Origin: Pirellulales bacterium
Lineage (GTDB): Bacteria > Planctomycetota > Planctomycetia > Pirellulales > JAEUIK01
Reading direction: 5' to 3'
NCBI GenBank assembly: GCA_019636335.1
Contig: JAHBXR010000010.1
Coordinates: forward strand, 124,001 to 188,000
DNA: 64,000 nucleotides
The position numbers and the translations under genes were made by a program. Below, one piece after another: positions 17,772 through 26,711 of this stretch (its first letter is position 1; every line of letters starts with the position of its first letter). Below the pieces are notes generated by a model. The model did not search any database. It had not been told where the DNA came from and worked only from the letters and a program-made list of their open reading frames with translations.

Positions 17772-19583
17772 ATGCGCTCCTGGCGGTATTTCCTGGCAGT
17801 TCTTGCGCTGGCGGGCGCGTGGTCCCTGATGACCGACACGGCCCGCGCGGCGGTCACGCCCGAGCAAAAGGCCGCGGCCAAAGAGATCCAGGACCTGCTG
17901 CGCGAGGCCAACCGCCAGATTCGCGTCAAAGACCTCGACGCTGCGACCAAGACCCTCTCCACGGCCCGCGACGAGCTCAAGAAACTCGCCGCCTCGGGGG
18001 ACGAGCGCGAGACGCGCGGCCTGGCCGCTCCCCTTGAAAAGCGTCTCGCCGGCATGGAAAAGCTGCTCGGCGAGAAGCTCGGCCGCAGCGGCATGCCGGC
18101 CGGTCCCAGCTTCTCGAAAGAGGTTGCGCCCATCCTGCTCGCCCGCTGCGGGGCATGTCACGTGAGACGCACCCGCGGCGGACTGAGCATGTCGAGCTAC
18201 GCGGCGATCGGACAGGGAGCCGATGGCTCACCCGTCGTTGTCGCGGGAGACAGCGAATCGAGCCGGCTCGTCGAATCGATTCGCTCGGGCGACATGCCGC
18301 GCGGCGGCGGTCGCGTCCCGTCCGAAGAGCTCGCCACGCTCGAAGCATGGATCAAGGGGGGAGCCCGTTTCGATGGCGACAATCCCAACACCCCGCTCGA
18401 TCGGCTCGTGCCGGCGGGCTCGGCCATGCCAGCCATGACCGATGCCCTGATGGTGGCCCGGCCGAAAGGAAACGAAACGGTTCTTTTCTCGCGCGATATC
18501 GCGCCGGTGCTGGTGGCTCAATGCATCGGTTGCCACGGCGGCAACCAAGCCTCGGCGAATCTGAACCTCGACGACTTCAACAGCCTGTTGCGGGGGGGGA
18601 ACACGGGGGCTCTGCTCGTACCGGGCAAAGCCGATGAAAGTCTGCTGATCCAGAAGCTGCGCGCCCCGGAGCGCGAACGCATGCCGCTCCGCCGCCCGGC
18701 CCTGCCCGAGGAGACCATTGCCAGGTTCGTCACCTGGATTAACGAAGGGGCCACCTTCGACGGTCTCGATCCACGTCGACCCACGGACGAAATCGCCGAG
18801 ATCTATCGCACGAGCCAGATGTCGCACGAGGAACTCTCCGCCGAACGTGTCGATTACGCCAGGAAGAAATGGCACTTGGCCATTCCCGACGAAAAGCCGG
18901 CGCAGCACGAAACGCCGCAGTTTCTCTTCGTGGGGGATCGCCCCGCCGCCGAGTTAGCGCCACTGGCCGATCTGGCAGAGGCCTCAGCCACGCGATTCGC
19001 CAAGTACGTCAATCTGCCCACGGGCGAACCGTTGATTCGCGGACGGTTGACCTTTTTTGTTCTGGCGCGCCGTTTCGACTATGGAGAGTTTGCCCAGATG
19101 GTCGAGGGGCGCGAGGCCGAAGCGACGGAAGATGCCCACTGGCGCTACGACATCCTCGATGCCTATTCGTGTCTCGTGCTGCCGCGCGAGGCCGACCCGG
19201 CACGGGCGTCGGGGCTGCTCACGCGCGAGCTGATCGGCGCGTATCTCGAGCATTTGGCCGAGGTGCCCGCCTGGTTTGCGCGCGGTTCGGCCTTGGCATT
19301 GGCGGCGCAGCTCGAACCACGCGGCGCCGATCGGGCCGCCCTCGACGAGGCCGCCCGAGCCGCGCGCGCCAAACTGACCAATCCCCAGGCCTTCCTGACC
19401 GGCAATGTCGTGCCGGCCGAAGTCGATCCGCTCAGCTACGGCTTCGTGAAGTTTCTGTTGACCAGCCCCGAACGCTATCGGGCACTCCTCGCCTCGCTGC
19501 GCGGGGGACAGAAATTCGACGAGGCCCTCAAACAACATTACGGCCGCGATGCCGAGGCCTTAGTAAAACTCTGGCCACGCTAA
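17772..19583 (+). CDS. Secreted protein with two planctomycete c-type cytochrome domains
   Basis: 603 residues with an N-terminal signal peptide (about 1-27, ending ARA) and a short coiled segment at 30-90. Two planctomycete cytochrome-C-like domains follow. Heme-binding CxxCH motifs are seen as CGACH at residue 126 and CIGCH at 251, each followed by a glycine-rich loop and a MPRGG or MPLRR segment near a likely axial ligand. Residues about 370-603 resemble the helical gluzincin-like tail of DUF1570-type proteins, but no HExxH is present, so that part is probably not a peptidase. AAGGA just upstream supports the start. Predicted periplasmic; in this phylum the domain pair accompanies DUF1549/1553 and DUF1501 proteins, as here. 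Confidence 0.85.
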   Translation: MRSWRYFLAVLALAGAWSLMTDTARAAVTPEQKAAAKEIQDLLREANRQIRVKDLDAATKTLSTARDELKKLAASGDERETRGLAAPLEKRLAGMEKLLGEKLGRSGMPAGPSFSKEVAPILLARCGACHVRRTRGGLSMSSYAAIGQGADGSPVVVAGDSESSRLVESIRSGDMPRGGGRVPSEELATLEAWIKGGARFDGDNPNTPLDRLVPAGSAMPAMTDALMVARPKGNETVLFSRDIAPVLVAQCIGCHGGNQASANLNLDDFNSLLRGGNTGALLVPGKADESLLIQKLRAPERERMPLRRPALPEETIARFVTWINEGATFDGLDPRRPTDEIAEIYRTSQMSHEELSAERVDYARKKWHLAIPDEKPAQHETPQFLFVGDRPAAELAPLADLAEASATRFAKYVNLPTGEPLIRGRLTFFVLARRFDYGEFAQMVEGREAEATEDAHWRYDILDAYSCLVLPREADPARASGLLTRELIGAYLEHLAEVPAWFARGSALALAAQLEPRGADRAALDEAARAARAKLTNPQAFLTGNVVPAEVDPLSYGFVKFLLTSPERYRALLASLRGGQKFDEALKQHYGRDAEALVKLWPR

Positions 19584-19863
19584 TTATTTCTCCGCGGTGC
19601 GGGACGCAGGCACCATGGCCGGCGTCCTCTCTGGGGAACAGAGAAACTCCACGCCGCGATGCTGCGCCCGTGCAGCGAGGACCATTCGCATTGTCGAGGA
19701 TGCGGCAGCAAACCACGACAAGTTTTTCCGTGCAACGGTTTCTTTTGTTCCCTATGATGACGGTCGCTCGGCGAACAAGCCGTGGGGACGGTTGATAACG
19801 AGCACCTCGGGCGAATGGCCTGTAGCGGCCTTCGTCCTTTGGACCAGAGCGGGAGAGGCAGCG

Positions 19864-21711
19864 ATGTCCAATCCGTGGGCCGAACAGCGCCGCAGCCCGC
19901 GCTGCTTTTTCTGCAGCTTGATCTTGCTGGCTGCCCTGGGGGGAATCGTTCGCGCCGCGGATCCGGCCGCACCCACCAAGTCGGACCCTTCGTCAGACTC
20001 GGCGGCGGCGTTGGGTCCGCTGGCCCTCGACGTTCAACCGGCCGACGCCGCGATGATGGTGGCGGTACGGCCACATCTGCTGCTCGGGCGCGAAGGCCTC
20101 AAAATTGCCGACGCCAATATCAATGCGCTGCGGACCGGTCTGACCAATCCGGTTTCGATCCGTCAGTTGGAACAAATCACGTTCGTCCGCTTGAAAGCCG
20201 ATCCGCAACGTCCCGCGAGGGACGGCAACGGGACGAATCTGATCTTCGAGTTGAACGTCTTTCGCACGAAGTCTCCCATCGACTGGGAGCAGAAGCTCCA
20301 GAATTACCCGGTCAAGCTCGAGGAGCAGCGTTACGGCGAGACGGTGTTTTACGCGATCTCGGGAGAGCCCTCGCTCCGCTTCTGGCCGGTCGATGAACGG
20401 ACGTACGTCGTGGCCGAGGACTACGATCTGAAACGGGCTATCGACGCGCATCGAAATCAAGAAGCGCCGCCGTGGAAAGAGACGATCCAGCAGGTGCCCG
20501 CGGCCGCGCTGGCCATCGCCGCCGATGCCGAGTACGTGCGCGGCGAATTCGAAAAAATCGCCGCCGGTCTGGGGGATCAACGGTTGATCGGCTCGCTGGC
20601 CAAGTCGCTGCTCGAGAAGGCCACGGCGATCTCGCTCATCGCCAGCGATCGCGAGCAATGCCGGCTCGACGCCGCGCTCGCCTTTGCCGACGAGAAAGCG
20701 GCCAAGAAAGGGACCGAGTCGATCAAGGCGCTCGTGGCCCTCGTCCGCTCGAATCGCAAGCAACTGCTCGATTCGCAGCTCCAGCGCGCCGCCGGAAGCG
20801 ACGCCGCCAGCCGCGAACGATACGCCAGGCTCGCCGAAAAAATGTTCGAGTCGATTCGCATCGAGCAACAGGCCTCGCATGCCGCCGTCGGCGTGCAACT
20901 GGAAATGAAGATGGCCGCCGTCATGCCGATGGTGATCCAATCGGTGGGACAATTCGCCGGCATGGGCGGCGTGCCGGCCGAGGCCCTGTTCGCCGAGTCC
21001 CCCGATCCTGCCTTGCGCGAGCTGCCCGCGGGCGTGCTGAATTCCCCCGCGCTCGTCGAGCGCCGCGCGCGATCGGTGAAGCCCCTGCAGCGCGTGGGGA
21101 TCGCCATGCACCAGCATCATTCCGCTCGGGGCTTCTTCCCCCCCCAGGCGATCTGCGACGAGCAGGGCACCCCGCTTTTGAGCTGGCGCGTGGCATTGTT
21201 GCCTTACCTGGGCGAGGAAGAAAAGGCGCTTTACGGCGAGTTTCACCTCGACGAGCCTTGGGACAGCGAGCATAACCGGACGCTGCTCGCCAGGATGCCC
21301 AAGGTTTACGCCGGACCGGCGCCAGACGTCGTCGGCGCATCTTCGACCGAAGCGGCCCTCTATGCGGTGGTCGGTCCGCATACGATGTTTCCCGAGTTCG
21401 GCGGCACCAAGATCTCGCAGGTCAAGGATGGAACGAACAACACGATTCTCCTCGTGGAATCGATGCGGCATGTGCCCTGGACCAGGCCCGAGGACATCCC
21501 GCTCCGCGAAGATGGCCACCCCCGCGATCCGCTGGGGGGATGGCATGCCCTGGGCTTTCACGTCTTGATGGCAGACGGATCGATTCTCTTCCTGGAAGAA
21601 AAGGTCGTGCGCGACGAGTTGCCTCGCATGCTGCGCATTGATGACGTCGCCGTGCAAACCGCCGAAGAAGACCCGGCGGAACCGGCCACCGAGGAAGCGG
21701 CGGACCAGTAG
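19864..21711 (+). CDS. DUF1559-containing secreted protein
   Basis: 615 residues. The N-terminus has a signal-like hydrophobic stretch (SLILLAALGGIV) ending RAAD. Residues about 50-380 are an unassigned alpha/beta region. The C-terminal part from about 400 carries planctomycete DUF1559 signatures: MHQHHSARGFFPP, LLSWRVALLPYLGEEE, and the closing VMLADGS-like segment seen here as HVLMADGSILFLEE. DUF1559 proteins in this phylum usually start with a pilin-like N-terminus; this one lacks it. The start at 19864 is chosen because a purine-rich GGGAGAGG precedes it and the signal follows; a frame from 19597 would add an unlikely leader. Function of the family is not established. Confidence 0.8.
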   Translation: MSNPWAEQRRSPRCFFCSLILLAALGGIVRAADPAAPTKSDPSSDSAAALGPLALDVQPADAAMMVAVRPHLLLGREGLKIADANINALRTGLTNPVSIRQLEQITFVRLKADPQRPARDGNGTNLIFELNVFRTKSPIDWEQKLQNYPVKLEEQRYGETVFYAISGEPSLRFWPVDERTYVVAEDYDLKRAIDAHRNQEAPPWKETIQQVPAAALAIAADAEYVRGEFEKIAAGLGDQRLIGSLAKSLLEKATAISLIASDREQCRLDAALAFADEKAAKKGTESIKALVALVRSNRKQLLDSQLQRAAGSDAASRERYARLAEKMFESIRIEQQASHAAVGVQLEMKMAAVMPMVIQSVGQFAGMGGVPAEALFAESPDPALRELPAGVLNSPALVERRARSVKPLQRVGIAMHQHHSARGFFPPQAICDEQGTPLLSWRVALLPYLGEEEKALYGEFHLDEPWDSEHNRTLLARMPKVYAGPAPDVVGASSTEAALYAVVGPHTMFPEFGGTKISQVKDGTNNTILLVESMRHVPWTRPEDIPLREDGHPRDPLGGWHALGFHVLMADGSILFLEEKVVRDELPRMLRIDDVAVQTAEEDPAEPATEEAADQ

Positions 21712-21739
21712 TGAGGCACCGAATTCGAGGAGGCTTCCC

Positions 21740-23392
21740 ATGCGGAGCCGTATGGCATCGATCGTGCTCGTAGCGGTAATGCTGGAAGTCTGCGGCTTCT
21801 CAGCGTCCGTCTGGGGCGCCGACCGCCCGCCGTCGAGCGATTGGAACGAGATTCGCATTCTAGCTGGCCGCATCGATGCGGAACTCGACCGGCATTTGGC
21901 CGAAGCGGAAGTTCCCCCGGGCGAGTTTGCCACCGACGCGGAGTTTTTACGCCGGGTGTACCTCGATCTCGCCGGGCGCATTCCTCCCGTCTCGACCGCG
22001 CGCGAGTTTTTGTCGAACCCGTTCTATAGCAGCCGCGAGCAACTGGTCGACCGAGTGCTGACGGAACCCGCCCACGCGACGAATCTCGCTCGCGTCTGGC
22101 GACGGTTGCTGCTGCCCGAGATGGACGCGAACCAGCAGTTGCGTTTCATGGCCCCCAGCCTCGAGAGCTGGCTGCGACAGCAGTTCCTGGCCGAAATGCC
22201 CTACGACGAGCTCGTGCGAGCATTGATCTCGTACGAACTGCCCGGCGCCGACGGCAATCGCGGCGATTTTGATTTCTACGAAGTCTCTCCCCTGGCGTTC
22301 TACATCGCCAAGGACGCCAAGCCCGAGAACCTGGCCGCCAGCGCCGCGCGTCTTTTCCTGGGGGTGCAGATCGAGTGCGCCCAGTGCCACGACCATCCCT
22401 TCGACAACTGGAAGCGCGAGCAGTTCTGGTCGCTGGCCGGCTTCTTCTCGGGGGTCAAGAAACAACAGCCCGACCAGCCCTTCTCGGTCATCGTCGAGGA
22501 GCCGGACCGGCACGAGATCACCATCGTCGGAACGGAGACGGTCGTGCCGGCGTTGTTTCTCGACGGCAAATCGCCCGAATGGGCAGAAAAGGAATCGTCG
22601 CGGACGACGTTGGCCAAATGGGTCACCTCGCGCGAGAATCCCTACTTTGCCAAGGCCACGATGAATCGTCTCTGGGCCCACTTCTTCGGCCATGGCCTGG
22701 TCGATCCGGTGGATGACTTTTCGGCCGACAATCCACCCAGCCATCCCGAGTTACTCGAGCTGCTCGCGCGCGAGTTCGTCGCGCACGACTTCAACCTGTC
22801 GTACATGATGCGGGCCCTGGTCTCGACGCGCGCCTATCAGCGTTCGAGTCTGGTGAGCGACGAGCGACAGGCCGATCCCCGCCTGTTCGCGGTGATGCCG
22901 GTGCGGGCCCTCGACGCCGAACGGTTGCTGGCCAGCTTCGACGAGGCCGTGCTATACCACAATCCCAACGTGCAGTCGCCGTTCGTAACCGATGTTTCGC
23001 GGATGACCTTTCTCGATACGTTCACACGCGGCAGCGACGATCTGACCGAGGCCCAGACCTCGATCATTCAGGCGCTGACGCTGATGAACGGCGAATTGGT
23101 CGCCGGCGCCACGCAGACCGGCAAGAACGCCGTCTACACGGGTGACCGGCCGCGGAGCATGCAGGGGGCCACGACCCGGCTCATGACCTCCGTGCTCGCC
23201 TTTCCCGGACTGACGACGCGCGATCGGCTCGAGCTGCTCTACCTCGCCACGGTCACGCGTCCTCCGCGCGCCGACGAGTTGGAGCGTTACACCACCTACA
23301 TCGATTCGGCTGACAAGCAGCAGCGCGACGCGCGCCTGAGCGACGTGCTGTGGGCATTGTTGAACAGCAGCGAGTTCCTCACCAATCACTAG
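21740..23392 (+). CDS. DUF1549/DUF1553 protein (planctomycete cytochrome-associated family)
   Basis: 550 residues with a signal peptide (about 1-26). The N-terminal half has DUF1549 features: FATDAEFLRRVYLDLAGRIP and the cysteine motif CAQCHDHPFDNW at about residue 213, which contains CxxCH. The C-terminal half has DUF1553 features: NPYFAKATMNRLWAHFFGHGLV, SHPELLELLAREF and MMRALVSTRAYQ. A strong GAGGAGG ribosome site precedes the start. The gene sits between the DUF1559 gene and a DUF1501 gene. The biochemical role is unknown; a periplasmic redox or polysaccharide-related complex with the neighbouring cytochrome protein is only a suggestion from recurrent co-occurrence. Confidence 0.9.
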   Translation: MRSRMASIVLVAVMLEVCGFSASVWGADRPPSSDWNEIRILAGRIDAELDRHLAEAEVPPGEFATDAEFLRRVYLDLAGRIPPVSTAREFLSNPFYSSREQLVDRVLTEPAHATNLARVWRRLLLPEMDANQQLRFMAPSLESWLRQQFLAEMPYDELVRALISYELPGADGNRGDFDFYEVSPLAFYIAKDAKPENLAASAARLFLGVQIECAQCHDHPFDNWKREQFWSLAGFFSGVKKQQPDQPFSVIVEEPDRHEITIVGTETVVPALFLDGKSPEWAEKESSRTTLAKWVTSRENPYFAKATMNRLWAHFFGHGLVDPVDDFSADNPPSHPELLELLAREFVAHDFNLSYMMRALVSTRAYQRSSLVSDERQADPRLFAVMPVRALDAERLLASFDEAVLYHNPNVQSPFVTDVSRMTFLDTFTRGSDDLTEAQTSIIQALTLMNGELVAGATQTGKNAVYTGDRPRSMQGATTRLMTSVLAFPGLTTRDRLELLYLATVTRPPRADELERYTTYIDSADKQQRDARLSDVLWALLNSSEFLTNH

Positions 23393-23424
23393 ATCGCGCG
23401 TCTTTCATCGCAAGGAGCAGAACG

Positions 23425-24801
23425 ATGCCAGGTAAACTTTCGCGCGGACAGGCCCTCGCCGGGCAGCTTTCGCGCCGCGATCTGTTGCGCATGGCGGCCG
23501 CCGGTGCCGTGGGCGCCACCGCGGCTCCCTGGTTCGGTTCGCTGGCGGCGCGGGGCGCGGAGGATCCGGCCCGCCATCGCTCGTGCATCTTGCTCTGGAT
23601 GTCGGGGGGCCCCAGTCAGACCGACACCTTCGATCTGAAGACCGGCCACAAGAATGGCGGACCCTTCCAGGGGATCGATACCGCCGTGCCGGGCATTCGC
23701 GTCAGCGAACACCTGCCCAAGATCGCCCGGCAGGCGAAGGAACTCGCCATTATCCGTTCGATGAACACGAAAGAAGGGGACCACACCCGGGCCACCTTCC
23801 AGATGCACACGGGCTATCTTCCCGGCGGCCCCGTCCTCTACCCGTCACTTGGCTGCCTGCTGGGCAAAGAGATGGGGCTCGAAGATTCCGAACTGCCCAA
23901 CTGCGTCTCGGTGGGCATGAATCCCTTCATCAGTCCGGGGGCCTTCTCGCCGGGGTTCCTTGGCCCGCAGCACGCGCCGCTGGTCGTCGGCAATCCGTAC
24001 GGCGTGGCGGTCGCGCGTCCCAACGACGATGCCGTGGATCAGGCCCTGCGCGTGCCGAACCTGAGCCTCGCCGGCGGCGTCACCCGTTCCCAGGCCGACC
24101 AGCGCCTGGCCATGCTACACGACATGGAGAGCTCGTTCGCGTCGCGCCGGCCGGGGCTCGTCACTGCCGGTCACCGCGCGGCGTACGAGCGGGCCGATCG
24201 CCTGATGCGCTCCGCCGCGATCAAGGCCTTCGACCTGCAGGACGAAGCCGCTACGCTGCGCGACGCCTACGGCCGCAACCCGTTCGGGCAAGGCTGCCTG
24301 CTGGCGCGGCGTCTCGTCGAACGGGGCGTACCCTTTGTCGAGGTCTCGCTCAACGGCCTGCCCGACCAACAGGTCTTCGGCTGGGACACCCACCAGAACA
24401 ATTTCGACTCGGTGGCCAGGCTCTCCGAACTGCTCGACGCCGGTTGGGCCACGCTCGTCGAGGATCTCAAGCTGCGCGGCCTGCTCGATTCGACCCTCAT
24501 CGTGTGGATGGGGGAGTTCGGCCGCACGCCCACGATCAACTCCAGCAACGGACGCGATCACTTTCCCAACGCCTGGAGCGCCGTGCTCGCCGGTGGCGGC
24601 GTCGCGGGAGGACAGGTGATCGGTCGGACGAGCGACGACGGGCAAGAAGTCGTGGATCGACCGGTCGCCGTGGTCGACTTGCTCGCCACGATCGTGATGG
24701 CCCTGGGGCTCGATCCCCTGAAGCAGAACATGTCGAACGTTGGCCGGCCGATTCGCCTGGCCGATCCCGAGGCGAAACCCTTGCGGGAGTGCCTGGCATG
24801 A
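23425..24801 (+). CDS. DUF1501 (sulfatase-like) protein with Tat signal
   Basis: 458 residues. The N-terminus has a twin-arginine signal (LSRRDLLRMAAAGAVGAT), so the protein is probably exported folded. The body is DUF1501, an alkaline-phosphatase/sulfatase-like fold: LLWMSGGPSQTDTFDLK, NTKEGDHTRATFQMHTGY, FGWDTHQNNFD and IVWMGEFGRTPTINSSNGRDHFP, which supply the usual Asp/His metal-site candidates. AAGGAG precedes the start at 23425. It is followed with an ATGA overlap by the EF-hand gene. DUF1501 genes lie next to DUF1549/1553 genes throughout Planctomycetes, which is the pattern here. Confidence 0.92.
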   Translation: MPGKLSRGQALAGQLSRRDLLRMAAAGAVGATAAPWFGSLAARGAEDPARHRSCILLWMSGGPSQTDTFDLKTGHKNGGPFQGIDTAVPGIRVSEHLPKIARQAKELAIIRSMNTKEGDHTRATFQMHTGYLPGGPVLYPSLGCLLGKEMGLEDSELPNCVSVGMNPFISPGAFSPGFLGPQHAPLVVGNPYGVAVARPNDDAVDQALRVPNLSLAGGVTRSQADQRLAMLHDMESSFASRRPGLVTAGHRAAYERADRLMRSAAIKAFDLQDEAATLRDAYGRNPFGQGCLLARRLVERGVPFVEVSLNGLPDQQVFGWDTHQNNFDSVARLSELLDAGWATLVEDLKLRGLLDSTLIVWMGEFGRTPTINSSNGRDHFPNAWSAVLAGGGVAGGQVIGRTSDDGQEVVDRPVAVVDLLATIVMALGLDPLKQNMSNVGRPIRLADPEAKPLRECLA

Positions 24802-26552
24802 GTCGCCCCCTCCACTTCGAGCAATGCGGCGTGGCGGCCGCGCTCGCCGCCGCGCTGCTGTTGTTCTCGAGCATCGCCGCCGTGGCAGACGACGCGAGCG
24901 AGCCGGCAACGCCCGCGGTGGCGCAGACCGACGACATTCAGGACGTGCTCTTCCTGGTGCCCGATGGCGCGCACCTCATCCGGCTCCACATCCGCCGCGG
25001 CGACCTGAGCTACCAGGCCCGCTGGGGCGACTACCTGGTGGGCCTCTTCGAACGGCTCGATCAGGATCGTAGCGGCGACCTCGACGATCGGGAGCTCGCG
25101 CGCGGGCCCTGGGCACAACTCGCCTCGGCGCGGCAACAGGTCGAGCGGCAAATCGTGTCGCAACCGTTCGGGCTGCTCGACTTCGACACCGAGGTGGAAG
25201 ACGATCGTGTCTCGTTCAGCGAGTTCATCGGCTTTCTGGGGCCGTTTTGTGCCGCCGTGCAATTCACCGCCACCCCGGTGGGGAACAATCCTTACGGTGG
25301 CAATGCCGTGGCCAGTCCCACGCCCTGGTCGGGCATTGGAGAACGGCTCGACGTGAACCAGGACGAGCGTCTCACGCTCGACGAAGTGGCCGATCCGCTC
25401 CGGCACCTGCGCAAGCTCGACGCCAACGACGACGAGATGTTCAACGTGATGGAGTTGAACCCCGACGTCAGTCCGATCTCGTTCAATCGGCGAATTGTCC
25501 GGCCGGCCGGCGCGGCACAAGCCCCCGATCGCCCGGCGGCGCTCGGTCGCTTGCCTGAGGAGTCGCCGCGCGGTTTCATCCAGCGTTTGATCAAGACCTT
25601 CGACAACGGTCCCACTGGCGACGGCGGTGATGGCATGCTAAGCGCCCTGGAATGGCCAGTCCCGGAGGAACACTTTGCCAGCGTCGACACGAACGGCAAC
25701 GCCCAACTCGACGAAGAGGAGTTGCTCGCCTGGTACGCACAGCTCCAGCCGGAGGTCGAGGCGATCGTGCGCTGCGAGGCGAAGAAATCGGATACGCCCA
25801 CGGTCGAGCTCTGCACGCCCCACGGCATGGCCTCGCCCGCGGCTGGCGCCTCGGCCACGGTGACCGCGACGAAAGGGCAGCTCACGGTGCGCTGGACGAC
25901 GAGCGAAGTCGAAATCCGCGCCAGCGAAAAAGACTCCAGGCAAGACCAGTCGCAGGCGCGCAAGCAGATCTTCCAGCAGGCCGACGGCGATAACAACGGC
26001 TATCTCGACGAAGCGGAAAGTCGCAATTACCTGGGAACGAACGCCTTCAGCCAGGTGGATACCGACAACAACAAGATGATCTTCGAAGAGGAATGGCTGG
26101 CCTACTTCCAGGCAATTGAAGAAACCAACGCCAGCCGCAGCGAAGTCCGCATTGGCGACAACGGCAGCAGCCTGTTTCAACTGCTCGACGCCAACGGCGA
26201 CGGACGTCTCAGCGTGCGCGAGCTGCGCCAGTTGAAAGCGATGCTCGAACAGTGGGATCGGGATCGCGATGGCTCGATTCAGCGCGAGGACATGCCGCGC
26301 CGCTACCGCCTCGAGGTCGGCGGCGCTTCCGATTCGGACAACCAGTTGAACGGTTTCCTCGTGTTCTCGGCGGTCCCCTCGATGGTCACCGCTTCTCCCA
26401 CGCTGGGACCGGCATGGTTCCAGGCCATGGATCGCAACTCGGACGGCGATATTTCGCGCCGCGAGTTCCTCGGCGAGCGCGCGGCGTTCGACCGGCTCGA
26501 TACCGATGGCGACGGCTTGATCAGCGTCGACGAAGCGGCTAAAGCCAAGTAG
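24798..26552 (+). CDS. Secreted multi-EF-hand calcium-binding protein
   Basis: 584 residues with an N-terminal signal peptide ending near AVA. Eight EF-hand-like loops are visible, starting at about residues 90 (DQDRSGDLDDRE), 297, 396, 422, 465 (DANGDGRLSVRE), 488, 545 and 569 (DTDGDGLISVDE). Most keep Asp at positions 1 and 3 and Glu at 12; the loop at 488 ends in Asp and the one at 422 has a hydrophobic residue where Gly6 is usual, so it may be weak. The start overlaps the DUF1501 stop (ATGA), showing translational coupling. A Ca-dependent extracytoplasmic structural or regulatory role in this secretome operon is inferred. Confidence 0.85.
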   Translation: MSRPLHFEQCGVAAALAAALLLFSSIAAVADDASEPATPAVAQTDDIQDVLFLVPDGAHLIRLHIRRGDLSYQARWGDYLVGLFERLDQDRSGDLDDRELARGPWAQLASARQQVERQIVSQPFGLLDFDTEVEDDRVSFSEFIGFLGPFCAAVQFTATPVGNNPYGGNAVASPTPWSGIGERLDVNQDERLTLDEVADPLRHLRKLDANDDEMFNVMELNPDVSPISFNRRIVRPAGAAQAPDRPAALGRLPEESPRGFIQRLIKTFDNGPTGDGGDGMLSALEWPVPEEHFASVDTNGNAQLDEEELLAWYAQLQPEVEAIVRCEAKKSDTPTVELCTPHGMASPAAGASATVTATKGQLTVRWTTSEVEIRASEKDSRQDQSQARKQIFQQADGDNNGYLDEAESRNYLGTNAFSQVDTDNNKMIFEEEWLAYFQAIEETNASRSEVRIGDNGSSLFQLLDANGDGRLSVRELRQLKAMLEQWDRDRDGSIQREDMPRRYRLEVGGASDSDNQLNGFLVFSAVPSMVTASPTLGPAWFQAMDRNSDGDISRREFLGERAAFDRLDTDGDGLISVDEAAKAK

Positions 26553-26711
26553 TCGACCATCGCAACCGCGGCCGACGGTGGCGTCACGTGCCACATGAGT
26601 GCGAGTGTGGGATCCGAAGAGGAATGCCGCACCAAGGAACGCCCTCATTCCGCACGCGCCATGCGGTCTCCCTTGCCGCCACGCACGCGATACGTCATGG
26701 TGGCGGTTGAC

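Noticed and set aside
23583-24797. An upstream in-frame extension of the EF-hand gene across the DUF1501 gene
   Set aside because: It overlaps a conserved DUF1501 coding sequence in another frame; the ATG at 24798 with the ATGA overlap and a signal peptide is the real start.
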